From NCBI RefSeq assembly GCF_900188105.1, contig NZ_FZNP01000010.1, positions 274,286-338,285 of the forward strand: a stretch of DNA of 64,000 nt, written 5' to 3'. This DNA comes from Actinomadura mexicana (GTDB lineage Bacteria > Actinomycetota > Actinomycetes > Streptosporangiales > Streptosporangiaceae). Of this stretch, positions 1-8,850 are shown in pieces (within the stretch, counting starts at the first letter, position 1; each line of letters opens with the position of its first letter). The translations under genes were made by a program, and so were the position numbers. The notes beneath the pieces were generated by a model. The model was not told the origin of the DNA and did not search any database. It saw only the letters and a list, made by a program, of their open reading frames with translations.

Positions 1-388
1 ATGCGCCGAAGACATGGTGCGCCCGGACGTCCGGGGCCGTGCAGCGGACCACGGCGGCCAGCATCCCGCCGCACGCGTCGAGGACCTGCAGCAGCCCCGC
101 GGGCCCGGCGCTCCTGTCCGCGTGGATCGCGTTGGCCGGCCCCCCGGACCGCCGGCTCTCCCAGACGAACGGCACCTCGCCGTCCGTCGGCGGCGTCCTC
201 GGCGCGAGCTGGGCGGCGTAGGCGAACAGATCGTCGCTGAGATGCTCGACGGTCTCCCAGCAGTCCCATTCGAGCGACCCGGCCTTCCCGTCCCATGCCT
301 CGGAGGGAGTCTCCCGCAGGGCGGCGACGGCCAGCTGAACGGCGAGGTCGAGATCGTCTGCGGTCACGGCGGAGGTCGGGTTCGGCAT
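1..388 (-). CDS. DinB-like / maleylpyruvate isomerase N-terminal family protein (partial)
   Basis: This gene starts at an ATG at 388 and runs off the left edge, so only about 129 N-terminal residues are visible. They read MPNPTSAVTADDLDLAVQLA, then a segment WDCWETVEHLSDDLFAYAAQ (residues about 42-61) that matches the metal-ligand helix of DinB-fold, mycothiol-dependent transferases of actinobacteria. The family normally uses mycothiol as thiol cofactor; substrate cannot be told. It lies 34 bp downstream of phzF on the same strand, so it may be co-transcribed. The frame is open and has typical actinobacterial codon use. Confidence 0.72.
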   Translation of the reverse strand, partial: MPNPTSAVTADDLDLAVQLAVAALRETPSEAWDGKAGSLEWDCWETVEHLSDDLFAYAAQLAPRTPPTDGEVPFVWESRRSGGPANAIHADRSAGPAGLLQVLDACGGMLAAVVRCTAPDVRAHHVFGA

Positions 389-422
389 GGCCCGACGCTA
401 CTGGACGACCCCTGGCCGCCCG

Positions 423-1274
423 TCAGCCCATCGGCGCGGCGGTCCCGCTCACGCCGATGCCCGCGCCCCCCGCGGGGACGTCCACGAGCAGCCGGCTGGG
501 ACGGCCCATGTCCTCCCCCTGGTGGACCGTGAGCCGGGCCGGAGGGTCGACGAGGCCCAGCGAGCGCAGGTACCCGCCGAAGGCCGCCGCGGCGGCGCCG
601 GTCGCCGGGTCCTCCACGACCCCGCCCGGCGGGAACGGGTCGCGCGCGTGGAAGACGGTCCCGCTCTCCCGCCAGACGAGGTGGACGGTCGTCCAGCCGC
701 GGCGCGCCATGAGCTCGCCGAGGGCGTCGCGGTCGTAGTCGAGGTCGGCGAGCCGGGCGCGCGTCGACGCCGCCAGGACCAGGTGGTCGTTCCCCGCGTT
801 GGCGATGCGCGGCGGCAGCTCCGGGTCGAGTTCCCCGGCCTCCCAGCGCAGCGCGCCCAGGGCCGCGGCGAGGTCGGCCTCCTCGACGGCCCGGACGGAG
901 GGCGGGACGCTGGTGAGGGTGGCGAGGACGCGGCCGTCCGCCTCCCGGGTCTCGACCCCGACCTCGCCGGCCGCAGTGCTCAGCCGCAGGCTCCCCGTCC
1001 CCCGCCGCTCGGCCAGCGCGACGGCGGTCGCGATCGTGGCGTGCCCGCAGAAGGCGACCTCGGCCAGCGGGCTGAAGTAGCGGATCGCGAACCGCTCGGG
1101 CGCGCCTCCCTCGTCCACGAGGAAGGCCGTCTCGGAGAACCCGATCTCGGCCGCGATCTCCTGCATCCTCGCGGCCCCCATGCCCCGGGCGTCCAGGACG
1201 ACCCCGGCCGGGTTGCCGCCCTCGCCGTCCACGTCGAAGGCGGTGTACCGGAGTGCTTGTGCGATGTCGCTCAT
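423..1274 (-). CDS. PhzF family isomerase-like protein
   Basis: A 283-residue protein of normal PhzF/YddE length. The N-terminus YTAFDVDGEGGNPAGVVLDA carries the diagnostic NP-x-GV segment, and residues about 43-52 (EIGFSETAFL) hold the catalytic-acid region Ser-Glu-Thr of this two-domain diaminopimelate-epimerase-like fold. Later signatures are YFSPLAEVAFCGHAT (residues about 66-80) and VEDPATGAAAAAFGGYL near the C-terminus. Known members isomerise or cyclise small acids; the substrate of this one is unknown. It is divergent from a LysR regulator that probably controls it through repeats in the 71-bp gap. The ATG at 1274 is the natural start. Confidence 0.9.
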   Translation of the reverse strand: MSDIAQALRYTAFDVDGEGGNPAGVVLDARGMGAARMQEIAAEIGFSETAFLVDEGGAPERFAIRYFSPLAEVAFCGHATIATAVALAERRGTGSLRLSTAAGEVGVETREADGRVLATLTSVPPSVRAVEEADLAAALGALRWEAGELDPELPPRIANAGNDHLVLAASTRARLADLDYDRDALGELMARRGWTTVHLVWRESGTVFHARDPFPPGGVVEDPATGAAAAAFGGYLRSLGLVDPPARLTVHQGEDMGRPSRLLVDVPAGGAGIGVSGTAAPMG

Positions 1275-1298
1275 GCGGGCAGTCTGCTCCAGCGGCTA

Positions 1299-1348
1299 CC
1301 ATCGCGTCCAACGATGGATATTGATGGAGGGCATCGGATCACTCGATG
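1299..1348. promoter_or_regulatory. Two LysR-type inverted repeats in the phzF/lysR gap
   Basis: Two sites share the form CATCG-N7-CGATG. Site 1 is CCATCG, 7 bp, CGATGG at 1299-1317. Site 2 is CATCG, 7 bp, CGATG at 1332-1348, and its right arm includes the ATG of the LysR gene. Both contain the ATC-N9-GAT form of the classical LysR box (T-N11-A). The sites are 32 bp apart, about three helical turns. Their position fits binding by the LysR product for autorepression and control of phzF. Binding is inferred, not shown. Confidence 0.6.
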
Positions 1349-2242
1349 GACACGCGCCTGCTCACCACCTTCCTCGCGGTCCTGCGCACCGGCGCGATGA
1401 CCGCCGCCGCGGCGGAGCTCGGCTTCGTGCAGTCCACGGTCACCGCGCACGTCCAGGCGCTGGAGCGCCTCGCCGGGACGCCGCTGCTCGACCGCCGCCC
1501 CGGCGGCGTCTCCCCCACCCGCGCCGGTTCGCTGCTCGCCGAGCACGCCCGGGGAGTCCTCGACCTCCAGGAGCGGATGCTCGCCGAGGTCACCGCCGCC
1601 GGCACCGAGCCGTCAGGCCCCGTGCGGCTCAGGGCCCCGGAGTCCGTGTGCGCCTACTGGCTCGCGCCCCTCCTGCCCCGGTTGCGGGCGCGGCTCCCCG
1701 ACGTGACCATCTCGCTGTCCCCCGCCGACACGCGGACCGCGCTCACCGCGCTCGCCGACCGCCGCGCCGACGTGGCCCTCGTCCTCGCCCCCTCGCCGGA
1801 CCTGTCCGGCGTGGGCCTGGTCGACCTCGGCGCCCAGGCCCTGTCACTCGTCGCGGCGGCGTCCACGCCCCTCCCCGGGGACCGTCCCCTGACCCCGGCG
1901 GAGCTGGCCGCGACCGGCGTCCTCCTCCTGGAGGAGGGCTGCTCCTACAGCGACGAGGTCGCCGCCCTGGTCACCGCCGCCGACCCCACGGCGAGCCCGC
2001 CCCGCTTCGGAGGCATCGAGACGGTGAAGCGCTGCGCGGCGGCGGGCCTCGGCGTGGCGCTGCTGCCCACGGTCGCGGTCGCCGACGAACTCGCCGCCGG
2101 CGCGCTCGCCGAACTGACCCCGCCCGCCGGCCTGTCCCGGCACCACCTGTGGCTCGCCGAGCCGTCCTCCCGCTGGCGCTCCCCCGCCGTCCGCGCCGTC
2201 CGCACCGCCCTGATCGACTCGATCACCCGCACGCCGCCGTGA
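1346..2242 (+). CDS. LysR family transcriptional regulator
   Basis: A 298-residue LysR-type regulator. An N-terminal winged helix-turn-helix (residues about 2-60) contains TGAMTAAAAELGFVQSTVTA, the recognition-helix region typical of LTTRs, followed by the linker helix LEERL-like AHVQALERLAGTPLL. Residues about 90-298 form a periplasmic-binding-protein-like effector domain. It is divergent from phzF with the operator-like repeats between, so it most likely regulates phzF and itself. The effector is unknown. The ATG at 1346 lies inside the second repeat. Confidence 0.9.
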   Translation: MDTRLLTTFLAVLRTGAMTAAAAELGFVQSTVTAHVQALERLAGTPLLDRRPGGVSPTRAGSLLAEHARGVLDLQERMLAEVTAAGTEPSGPVRLRAPESVCAYWLAPLLPRLRARLPDVTISLSPADTRTALTALADRRADVALVLAPSPDLSGVGLVDLGAQALSLVAAASTPLPGDRPLTPAELAATGVLLLEEGCSYSDEVAALVTAADPTASPPRFGGIETVKRCAAAGLGVALLPTVAVADELAAGALAELTPPAGLSRHHLWLAEPSSRWRSPAVRAVRTALIDSITRTPP

Positions 2243-2267
2243 ATCTCCCCTGGGGACACTGACCATC

Positions 2268-2309
2268 GGCGCCGCCTACGCCGATCGTTACCCGTCGCTT
2301 GGCGGCGCC
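2268..2309 (+). terminator. Possible terminator after the LysR gene
   Basis: Arms GGCGCCGCC (2268-2276) and GGCGGCGCC (2301-2309) are perfectly complementary, with a 24-nt loop, followed by TTTGC. It lies about 26 bp past the LysR stop. The long loop and the minimal T run make this a moderate call. Confidence 0.4.
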
Positions 2310-2377
2310 TTTGCTCGACCGAAAAGCCGGGTATGCCGGACGGCGGGAGGCGGAGTCCGGGACTGCGGAGGAGTGGC

Positions 2378-3973
2378 TTGCCGGTGCTTGAGCGGGTGCG
2401 TTGTGCTGCGGAGGCGGGAGTCAGGGCGGTCCGGGCGGTGCGGGACGCCGGGGTGGTGCGGCCGATCCGGCCCGATCGGGCGGCGCGGCTGCTGTTCCCG
2501 TACGTGCGGTTCGGACCCGTTCCCGCGACGCTCGGCGCCATGGCCGCGCTGCGGTTCCCCGACCGGACGGCCCTGATCGACGAGCGCGGGGCGCTGTCCT
2601 ACGCGGAGCTCGAACGGCGGGCGGCGGCGCTGGCCACGGCGCTCGGCGGCCGTGTGGGCGACGGGAAGGTCGGGGTCCTGTGCCGCAATCACCGGGGGTT
2701 CGTCGAGACGGTCCTCGCGGCGTCGCGGCTGGGCAACGACGTCGTGCTGCTGAACACCGATTTCTCCGGCAGGCAACTGGGGCAGGTCGTCGAACGTGAG
2801 GAGATCGAGCTGCTCGTCCACGACGAGGAGTTCGGGCCGGCCGTCGAGGAGTCGGGCTACGCCGGGAAGCGGGTGGTCGCGTGGGCCGACGGCGGTGGGA
2901 CGCTCGACGCGCTGATCGCGGAGACCGTCCCCGAACCCGTCAGGCCCGACCGGGTCAGCCGGGTGGTCCTGATGACGTCCGGGACGACCGGCACGCCGAA
3001 GGGAGCGCGGCACGACCTGTCCGCCTCGTCGCTGCTGCCCGCGGCCCTGAGCCACCTGATGCGCGTTCCCGTCCGGTCGGGTGCGCCGATGGTCATCGGA
3101 CCCCCGCTCTTCCATCTGCTCGGCTTCGCCTACACGACGGTCGGGCTCGCCATGGGGATGCCGCTCGTGCTGTCCCGCCGCTTCGATCCCCGGCAGGTCC
3201 TGGAGGCGATCGCGGACTGCCGGGCGGAGGCGCTCGTGGCGGTGCCGGTCATGCTCCAGCGCGTCCTGGACGTGGCGGACCCGCCGCCGACGCCGGCGCT
3301 GCGGGCCGTCGTGTGCGGCGGGGCGGCCCTGCATCCGCACCTGTCCGAGGCGTTCATGGACGCCTTCGGCGATGTGCTCGTCAACGTGTACGGCGCGACC
3401 GAGACCGGGTGGGCCACGATCGCCACGCCCGAGGACCTCCGGGCCGCGCCCGGCACGGTCGGCAGGCCGTCCTTCCGGCTCACGATCAAGGTGCTCGGGC
3501 AGGACGGTCGGGAGCTGCCCGCGGGCGAGACCGGGGAGGTCCACACCGGCGGCGGCCTGCGGTTCGCCGGGTACACCGGGGGCGGCGGCAGGCGCGTGCG
3601 GGACGGACTGACCGGCACCGGCGACCTCGGGCACTTCGACCCGGCGGGGCGGCTGTTCATCGACGGCCGCGCCGACGACATGGTCGTCTCGGGTGGGGAG
3701 AACGTGTTCCCCGGCGAGGTGGAGAACCTGCTCGGCGGCCACCCGGACGTCGCGGAGGTGTCGGTGACCGGGGTGGACGACGAGAGGTTCGGGCAGCGGC
3801 TCGCCGCGCACGTCGTCAGGAGCGCGGGGGCGGCGGTCACCGAGGACGACCTCAAGGAGTACGTGCGCGCGCACCTGGCCCGGTACAAGGTCCCGCGGGA
3901 CGTCCGGTTCGTGCGGGAACTGCCCCGCACCAGCACCGGCAAGGTCAAGCGGCCGGCCTCCGGCGGTCGATGA
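2378..3973 (+). CDS. AMP-dependent acyl-CoA ligase (FadD-like)
   Basis: An adenylate-forming enzyme that probably activates a fatty or aromatic acid to its CoA thioester. Visible motifs are the P-loop-like MTSGTTGTPKGARHD, the YGATETG adenine-binding motif, TGDLGHFDPAGRLFIDGRAD with the hinge, VVSGGENVFPGEVE, and the C-terminal catalytic-lysine region RTSTGKVKR. Length (531 residues from TTG 2378) is typical. TTG 2378 was preferred because GGAGGAG sits 4-10 bp upstream; an in-frame ATG at 2333 has no obvious ribosome binding site. The N-terminal leader resembles mycobacterial FadD2/FadD12-type enzymes. Substrate cannot be inferred from context. Confidence 0.85.
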   Translation: MPVLERVRCAAEAGVRAVRAVRDAGVVRPIRPDRAARLLFPYVRFGPVPATLGAMAALRFPDRTALIDERGALSYAELERRAAALATALGGRVGDGKVGVLCRNHRGFVETVLAASRLGNDVVLLNTDFSGRQLGQVVEREEIELLVHDEEFGPAVEESGYAGKRVVAWADGGGTLDALIAETVPEPVRPDRVSRVVLMTSGTTGTPKGARHDLSASSLLPAALSHLMRVPVRSGAPMVIGPPLFHLLGFAYTTVGLAMGMPLVLSRRFDPRQVLEAIADCRAEALVAVPVMLQRVLDVADPPPTPALRAVVCGGAALHPHLSEAFMDAFGDVLVNVYGATETGWATIATPEDLRAAPGTVGRPSFRLTIKVLGQDGRELPAGETGEVHTGGGLRFAGYTGGGGRRVRDGLTGTGDLGHFDPAGRLFIDGRADDMVVSGGENVFPGEVENLLGGHPDVAEVSVTGVDDERFGQRLAAHVVRSAGAAVTEDDLKEYVRAHLARYKVPRDVRFVRELPRTSTGKVKRPASGGR

Positions 3974-4028
3974 GGGAAACGCCCGGGCCCAGGGCCGCGA
4001 GGTCCCGGGCGTGCCCCAGTCCCGGGGG

Positions 4029-4337
4029 TCAGGCGGCGCCGGCGTGCCGCTTGGCGGCCATGCAGATGCGGGCCAGGTCGTTGAGGGCGTCGGCGCGGCG
4101 CTCGTCCAGCGTCCGGCGGTCGCCCGGCCCGGCCTCCGCGAGGGTGTCGATGACCAGGGAGAACACCGGCCACTCGGCGGGCCCGATCACGCCCTGGAAG
4201 TCGACGCCGTCCTCCAGGTCGTCCAGGTCGAGGTTGCGGGCGAAGGTGGCGAGGGCGGCCTCGGCCGCGACCACGCCGATGCGCATCGCCAGCGCGGCCG
4301 GCTCGCGATCGAGGGAGCGCACGGTGCTAGAACCCAT
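4029..4337 (-). CDS. Conserved hypothetical protein, about 102 residues
   Basis: I do not recognise this protein. From the ATG at 4337 it reads MGSSTVRSLDREPAALAMRI and then an all-helical, mildly acidic sequence with no signal peptide or membrane segment; the C-terminus ends KRHAGAA. A longer reading from 4358 adds seven residues and has no better ribosome binding site. It lies 54 bp downstream of the methyltransferase on the same strand, so it may share its transcript. Codon use is like its neighbours, which supports it being real. Confidence 0.55.
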   Translation of the reverse strand: MGSSTVRSLDREPAALAMRIGVVAAEAALATFARNLDLDDLEDGVDFQGVIGPAEWPVFSLVIDTLAEAGPGDRRTLDERRADALNDLARICMAAKRHAGAA

Positions 4338-4353
4338 GTTCGACAACATAGAC

Positions 4354-4371
4354 CACACGCGTCACACGCGT
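4354..4371. repeat. Tandem 9-bp repeat CACACGCGT x2
   Basis: CACACGCGT occurs twice in perfect tandem, each copy containing the self-complementary ACGCGT. It lies just upstream of the small hypothetical gene that starts at 4337. A TATGTT hexamer (minus strand) between it and the gene could be a -10. Function unknown. Confidence 0.5.
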
Positions 4372-4391
4372 CGAACGTCTGCTCGAGAACG

Positions 4392-5171
4392 TTATCCGAC
4401 GATGGCCTGCTGGAAGAGGTAGGAGTGCGTGAAGTGCAGGACGCCGTCCACCATGCTCGGGCGCATGCCGGTGGCGGGCCCGCCCGCCAGCTCGTCCTCC
4501 AGCTCCCGCCTGATCTGCGCCGCGGTCTCCGCGGGGGTGTGCGAGAACTCCAGCCACGGGTCCAGCGGGCGGCTGCGGTCGAACCGGTCGGCGCGCTTCA
4601 CCGTCGCGCCCGCCGCCGTGACGAGCCCGGCGATCCGCGCCTCGGTGAGGGCCTCCGCGTGCGAGGGGTCGCGGAGGCGCTCGACGCGGTCGGGGTCGCC
4701 GTCCAGGCCCTCGGGCCGGACCAGGTCGGCGATGATCAGCGCGGCGCCGGGGCGGCTGACCCGGGCCATCTCCCTCACGACGGCCTCGGGGTCGGCGACC
4801 TGGTGCAGCGAGAAGCGGGTGACGACGAGGGTGAACGACCGGTCGAGGTAGGGCAGGGCGGTGGCGTCGCCGTGCGCGAAGGTCACGTTGGTGAGGCCGG
4901 CGTGGTCGGCGTCGCGCTTGCCCTCGGCGAGCATCGCGGGCGTGAGGTCGAGCGCCGTCACGTGCCGGACGCGGCGGGCGATCGCGCGGGACACGATGCC
5001 GGTCCCGGCGGCGACCTCCAGAACGACGTCCTCCAGGTCGAGCTCGGGGTCCATGAACCGGACGAGCCGGTCCAGATGGCGGGTGAAGGCCGTGTTCAGC
5101 CTCGGGTCGGAGAACCCGGCCGCCTGCTTGGAGAACTCCCGTACCACCTTCTCGTCATGGGTCACCGACAC
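4392..5171 (-). CDS. Class I SAM-dependent methyltransferase
   Basis: A Rossmann-fold methyltransferase of the UbiE/MenG-like type, about 257-259 residues. Motif I is VLEVAAGTGIVSRAIARRV, motif II-like ALDLTPAMLAEGK, and the post-motif LPYLDRSFTLVVTRFSLHQV holds the D-x-F-D/S signature and the H-Q region. The start is GTG 5171 or GTG 5165: an AGGAGG lies 4 or 10 bp upstream respectively. The substrate is unknown. A C-terminal helical part (residues about 190-259) may cap the active site. Confidence 0.82.
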   Translation of the reverse strand: MSVTHDEKVVREFSKQAAGFSDPRLNTAFTRHLDRLVRFMDPELDLEDVVLEVAAGTGIVSRAIARRVRHVTALDLTPAMLAEGKRDADHAGLTNVTFAHGDATALPYLDRSFTLVVTRFSLHQVADPEAVVREMARVSRPGAALIIADLVRPEGLDGDPDRVERLRDPSHAEALTEARIAGLVTAAGATVKRADRFDRSRPLDPWLEFSHTPAETAAQIRRELEDELAGGPATGMRPSMVDGVLHFTHSYLFQQAIVG

Positions 5172-5243
5172 GCCGCCTCCTCGGATGGTTGCCCGGATCA
5201 TCCCCGAAACCACGCACGGTGAACAGGGGGCGGCGATGAAACC

Positions 5244-8200
5244 TCAGGCGGCGGGCACGCCGTCCAGCAGCGCGGCGAGCCCGGCGGCGTCGAGCAGGTC
5301 GGCGGGACGCACGGTGACCTCGGCCGAGACGTAGTGGAACGCGGCGCTGACCCGCGCGACGTCCACCCCGGCGAGTTCGGCCCACGCCAGCCGGTACGCG
5401 GCGAGCTGCACGGCGGCGAACCGGGCCTCGTCCCCGCGCGGCGGGGAGCCGGTCTTCCAGTCGACGACCTCGTACCCGCCGTCCCGGGACCGGAAGACCG
5501 CGTCCATCCGGCCCCGGACCAGCCGGTCGCCGATGATGGTCTCGAACGGCACCTCGATGTCGAGCGGCTCGCGCGCCGCCCACTCCGACCGCTCGAAGCG
5601 CTCGCGCAGGACCGCCAGGTGCGCGTCGTCGGCGGCGCCCTCGTCGGCGGCGCCGGGCAGCTCGTCCGGGTCCAGGAGGCGCTGCTGCCCCCAGCGGCCC
5701 TCCAGCCAGGTGTGGAACGCGGTGCCGCGCCGCGCGTAGGGGGCGGGCGGGCGCGGCATGGGACGGCGGATCTGCCGCGCGAGCGCCGCCGGATCGCGCG
5801 CCAGCGACACCAGCGACGACACCGACAGGTGCGCGGGCAGCTCGACGACCAGGCCGTCGCCCCCGCGTCCCCGGTCGCGCTCGGCGAGCAGCAGCTCGAC
5901 GTCGCGCGCCCACGCCGTCATGCGTCCCCGGTCGGCGTCGGACAGGCCGGTGTCCCCGGCCCAGTGGCGGGTGCGCCCGGCCATCTCGTCCTCGACCATG
6001 CGGGCCCCCTCCACGACCGCCTCGTAGCGCGCCCGCGCCGACAGGTCGGACCGGCCGCGCTCGCCCGGCGCGATGGGCCAGTGCGCCTCCTCCGGGTCGG
6101 CGAGCAGCGGGTTGGCGGCGCCCTCCTCCGGCGGGTCGGCCCACACGGCGACGGACCCGGCCCCGGCGAGGCAGACGGCCCGCACCTCCTCCAGGAACGG
6201 CGACGGGCCGAGCGGGCGCCCCGAGGACCCCCACCAGTAGCCGGTGGTGATCAGCAGGCTGGACGCGCGGGTGACCGCGACGTAGGCGAGCCGCCGCTCC
6301 TCGCGCAGGTCGCGCTCGGAGCACGCCTGGTCGAAGACGGAGAGGTCGTCCTTGTCCAGCCCGGTCAGCGCGGGCAGGTCGGCGCGGTCGCCGCGCAGCA
6401 TGAACGGCAGGACGCGCGGGTTCGCGGTCCAGCGCGTGGCGTTCTGCGGCGGCGAAGGGAAGATCGACCCCTTGGCGGGGGAGCCGTTCTTCTGCGGCGT
6501 GTACGCCAGGCCGGGGACGACGACGACCGGCCACTCCAGGCCCTTGGAGGCGTGCACGGTGAGGAGCTTGACGCTGTCGGTCTCCCCCACCCGACCGGCC
6601 TCCAGCCCGAACTCCTCGGTCTCGGCGGCCTTGAGGTAGGCGAGGAACGCGCCGAGCGTCGGGTCTTCGGCGTCGCCCGCGAACGTGGCGGCGGCGTCGA
6701 TGAACGCGTCGAGGTCGGCGCGGGCGGTGACGGGGTCGAGCCCGGACCGCGCCGCGACCTCGATGTCGAGGCCGAGCGCGCGCTCGACCTCGTTGACCAG
6801 GTCGGGCAGCGGCAGCCCGACCTGGCCGCGCAGGACGCGCAGCTCGTCGCGGAGGCGGCGCAGGCGACCGTACCCCTCGGGCGAGAACGCGTCGGGCGGG
6901 CCGAGGTCGTCGAGCGCGTCGACGAGGCTGCCGGTCTCCTGGTTCAGTTCACTGACGAGCTGCCGCAGCGGATCGTCCCCGTCCTCCCCCTCACCAGCCC
7001 CTTCACCAGGCGCGATGCCGGAGGCGGGAACCGCGCCGGCCGCGGCGCCGGGCCCTTCGCGGGTCGCGACGCCGGACTCGGCGCCGGACGTGGCGCCCGA
7101 CGCGGAAACGGGCCCGACGGCGGATGCCGGGCCGGGCGCGGTGGCCGACACGCTGCCGGAGGCGGCGCCCGACGCGGGGTCGGGCCCCCCGCCGGGCGGA
7201 GCGCCGAGCGCGGGGCCGGGCCCCTCCCCGGGTGCGGCGGAGGGGGCGGGGCCGGGGCGGGTGATGTCGCGGGCCGCCTCCTGGGCCAGGGCGCGGGCGC
7301 GGCGGCCGAGGGCGACGAGGTCGCGGGGGCCGAGGCGCCAGCGCGGTCCGGTGAGCAGCCGGGCGAGGGACGCGCCGGCGGTCGGGTCGTGCATGACGCG
7401 CAGCGTGGCGACGACGTCCTGTACCTCGGGGACGGTGAGGAGCCCGCCGAGGCCGACCACCTCGACCGGGATGCCGCGCGCCTCCAGCGCCCGCCTGATC
7501 AGCGGGAACTGCGACCGCTTCCGGGCGAGGACGGCGACGCCCGAGTAGCGGAGCGGTTCGGCCTGGGGGCCGCCGTCCGGGGCGGTCTCGGGGTCGGCGG
7601 CCATGAGCCCGGCGATGCGCGCGGCGATGCGGTCGGCCTCGTCCTCGACGGTGGGGAAGAGGGCGCATTCGACGCGTCCGCGCCCCTCGCGTCCGGCGCC
7701 CGGGATGAGGCGGGGCACGGCCTTCGTCTCGGCGCGCAGCTCCTCCTGCACCCTGGCCGCCGCCTCCAGGATCTGCTCGCCGTTGCGGAACGACCTGCTG
7801 AGCTGGACGACCGGCGCCGCCACGGGGCGCCCCCCGGGGGCCGCCGCGGGCTGCGAGGGGAAGTCGTAGGCGAACCGCAGCAGGTTCCCGGCGCTCGCGC
7901 CGCGCCACCCGTAGATGGACTGGCAGGGGTCGCCGACGGCCGTCACGGGATGCCCGCCCGCGAACAGCGACCTGAGCAGGACGAGCTGCGCCTGGCTGGT
8001 GTCCTGGTACTCGTCCAGCAGGACGACCGAGAACCGCGACCGCTCGATCATCCCGACCTCGGGGTGCTTGTGGGCGATGCGGGCGGCGAGGGCCATCTGG
8101 TCGCCGTGGTCGATGACCTCGCGGTCGGCCTTGGCGCGCCCGTACGCCCCGATGAGCGGCATGAGCTGCTCGCGGACGGCGTGCTTGGCGAGGATGTCGC

Positions 8201-8831
8201 GCTGCGCCTTCAGCGGCTTCTTCACCGCGGCGAGCCGCTCGTCGAGCCAGGCGCCCACCTTGCGGACGTCCTCGGCCGTGCGCAGATGCTCCGACAGGTC
8301 GCCGGACAGCTCCATGACGGCCTTGGTGACGGTGTCGGGCTGCCAGTCGATGCGGTCCATGGGGCCGTGGTAGGCGTCGACCACCCGCGAGCAGATCTGC
8401 CAGGCGACGGCCGGCGAGATCAGCCGCATCGTGGGTTCGAGCGCCTCGCGCAAGGCGTGGTCGCCGAAGAGCCGCGCCGCGTACGAGTGGTACGTGGACA
8501 CCATCGGCTCGCCGTCGAACAGGGCCTCCCCGCCCAGCCGATCGAGCTCGTCGCCCGGCAGGACCTCGCGGAGCCTGTCGAGCCGCTTGCGCACGCGCAC
8601 GCCGAGCTCGGCGGCGGCCTTGCGGGTGAAGGTGAGCCCGAGGACGCGCTCCGGCCGGACGAAGCCGTTCGCGACCAGCCACACCACCCGCGCGGCCATC
8701 GTCTCGCTCTTGCCCGACCCGGCGCCGGCGATCACCGCCATCGGCGCCATCGGCGCCTCGACCACCCGGGCCTGCTCCTCCGTCGGCGCCGGGATCTCCA
8801 GCAGCCGGGCCAGCTCTCCCGGCGTGATCAC
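5244..8831 (-). CDS. adnB: UvrD/Rep-type helicase-nuclease, AdnB subunit
   Basis: Second gene of the adnAB pair. With AdnA it forms the heterodimeric motor-nuclease that resects double-strand breaks in actinobacteria. Walker A is GAGSGKSETMA (residues about 36-46); motif II is LDEYQDTSQAQ (about 273-283) and GDPCQSIYGWRG follows. The C-terminal RecB-type nuclease shows GRMDAVF (about 1104-1110), VVDWKTG (about 1121-1127) and QLAAYRLAW. The 1195 residues exceed the roughly 1100 of the mycobacterial protein; a low-complexity Ala/Gly/Pro/Ser segment at residues about 520-617 accounts for the difference. The start is GTG with GGAG upstream, 19 bp after adnA. Confidence 0.92.
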   Translation of the reverse strand: MITPGELARLLEIPAPTEEQARVVEAPMAPMAVIAGAGSGKSETMAARVVWLVANGFVRPERVLGLTFTRKAAAELGVRVRKRLDRLREVLPGDELDRLGGEALFDGEPMVSTYHSYAARLFGDHALREALEPTMRLISPAVAWQICSRVVDAYHGPMDRIDWQPDTVTKAVMELSGDLSEHLRTAEDVRKVGAWLDERLAAVKKPLKAQRDILAKHAVREQLMPLIGAYGRAKADREVIDHGDQMALAARIAHKHPEVGMIERSRFSVVLLDEYQDTSQAQLVLLRSLFAGGHPVTAVGDPCQSIYGWRGASAGNLLRFAYDFPSQPAAAPGGRPVAAPVVQLSRSFRNGEQILEAAARVQEELRAETKAVPRLIPGAGREGRGRVECALFPTVEDEADRIAARIAGLMAADPETAPDGGPQAEPLRYSGVAVLARKRSQFPLIRRALEARGIPVEVVGLGGLLTVPEVQDVVATLRVMHDPTAGASLARLLTGPRWRLGPRDLVALGRRARALAQEAARDITRPGPAPSAAPGEGPGPALGAPPGGGPDPASGAASGSVSATAPGPASAVGPVSASGATSGAESGVATREGPGAAAGAVPASGIAPGEGAGEGEDGDDPLRQLVSELNQETGSLVDALDDLGPPDAFSPEGYGRLRRLRDELRVLRGQVGLPLPDLVNEVERALGLDIEVAARSGLDPVTARADLDAFIDAAATFAGDAEDPTLGAFLAYLKAAETEEFGLEAGRVGETDSVKLLTVHASKGLEWPVVVVPGLAYTPQKNGSPAKGSIFPSPPQNATRWTANPRVLPFMLRGDRADLPALTGLDKDDLSVFDQACSERDLREERRLAYVAVTRASSLLITTGYWWGSSGRPLGPSPFLEEVRAVCLAGAGSVAVWADPPEEGAANPLLADPEEAHWPIAPGERGRSDLSARARYEAVVEGARMVEDEMAGRTRHWAGDTGLSDADRGRMTAWARDVELLLAERDRGRGGDGLVVELPAHLSVSSLVSLARDPAALARQIRRPMPRPPAPYARRGTAFHTWLEGRWGQQRLLDPDELPGAADEGAADDAHLAVLRERFERSEWAAREPLDIEVPFETIIGDRLVRGRMDAVFRSRDGGYEVVDWKTGSPPRGDEARFAAVQLAAYRLAWAELAGVDVARVSAAFHYVSAEVTVRPADLLDAAGLAALLDGVPAA
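6981..7265 (-). repeat. Low-complexity Ala/Gly/Pro/Ser linker inside adnB
   Basis: About 95 codons made almost only of Ala, Gly, Pro, Ser, Glu and Val, with recurring degenerate units such as APGEGPGPALGAPPGGG. It interrupts the helicase between LAQEAARDITRP and the acidic GEGEDGDDPLRQLVSELNQE. The reading frame stays open on both sides, so it is translated as a flexible loop rather than a frameshift. Confidence 0.75.
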
Positions 8832-8850
8832 CTCGCTCCCCCCGAGCCAG

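Noticed and set aside
6981..7265. Repeat-like DNA considered as a CRISPR array or minisatellite
   Set aside because: Units are degenerate, of unequal length, and lie inside an open reading frame; there are no regular spacers or cas genes.
6685..7548. Long plus-strand reading frame across the adnB linker, rich in Pro/Ser/Ala
   Set aside because: It is the complement of the low-complexity region of adnB. Such GC-rich DNA stays open in several frames; there is no ribosome binding site or recognisable domain.
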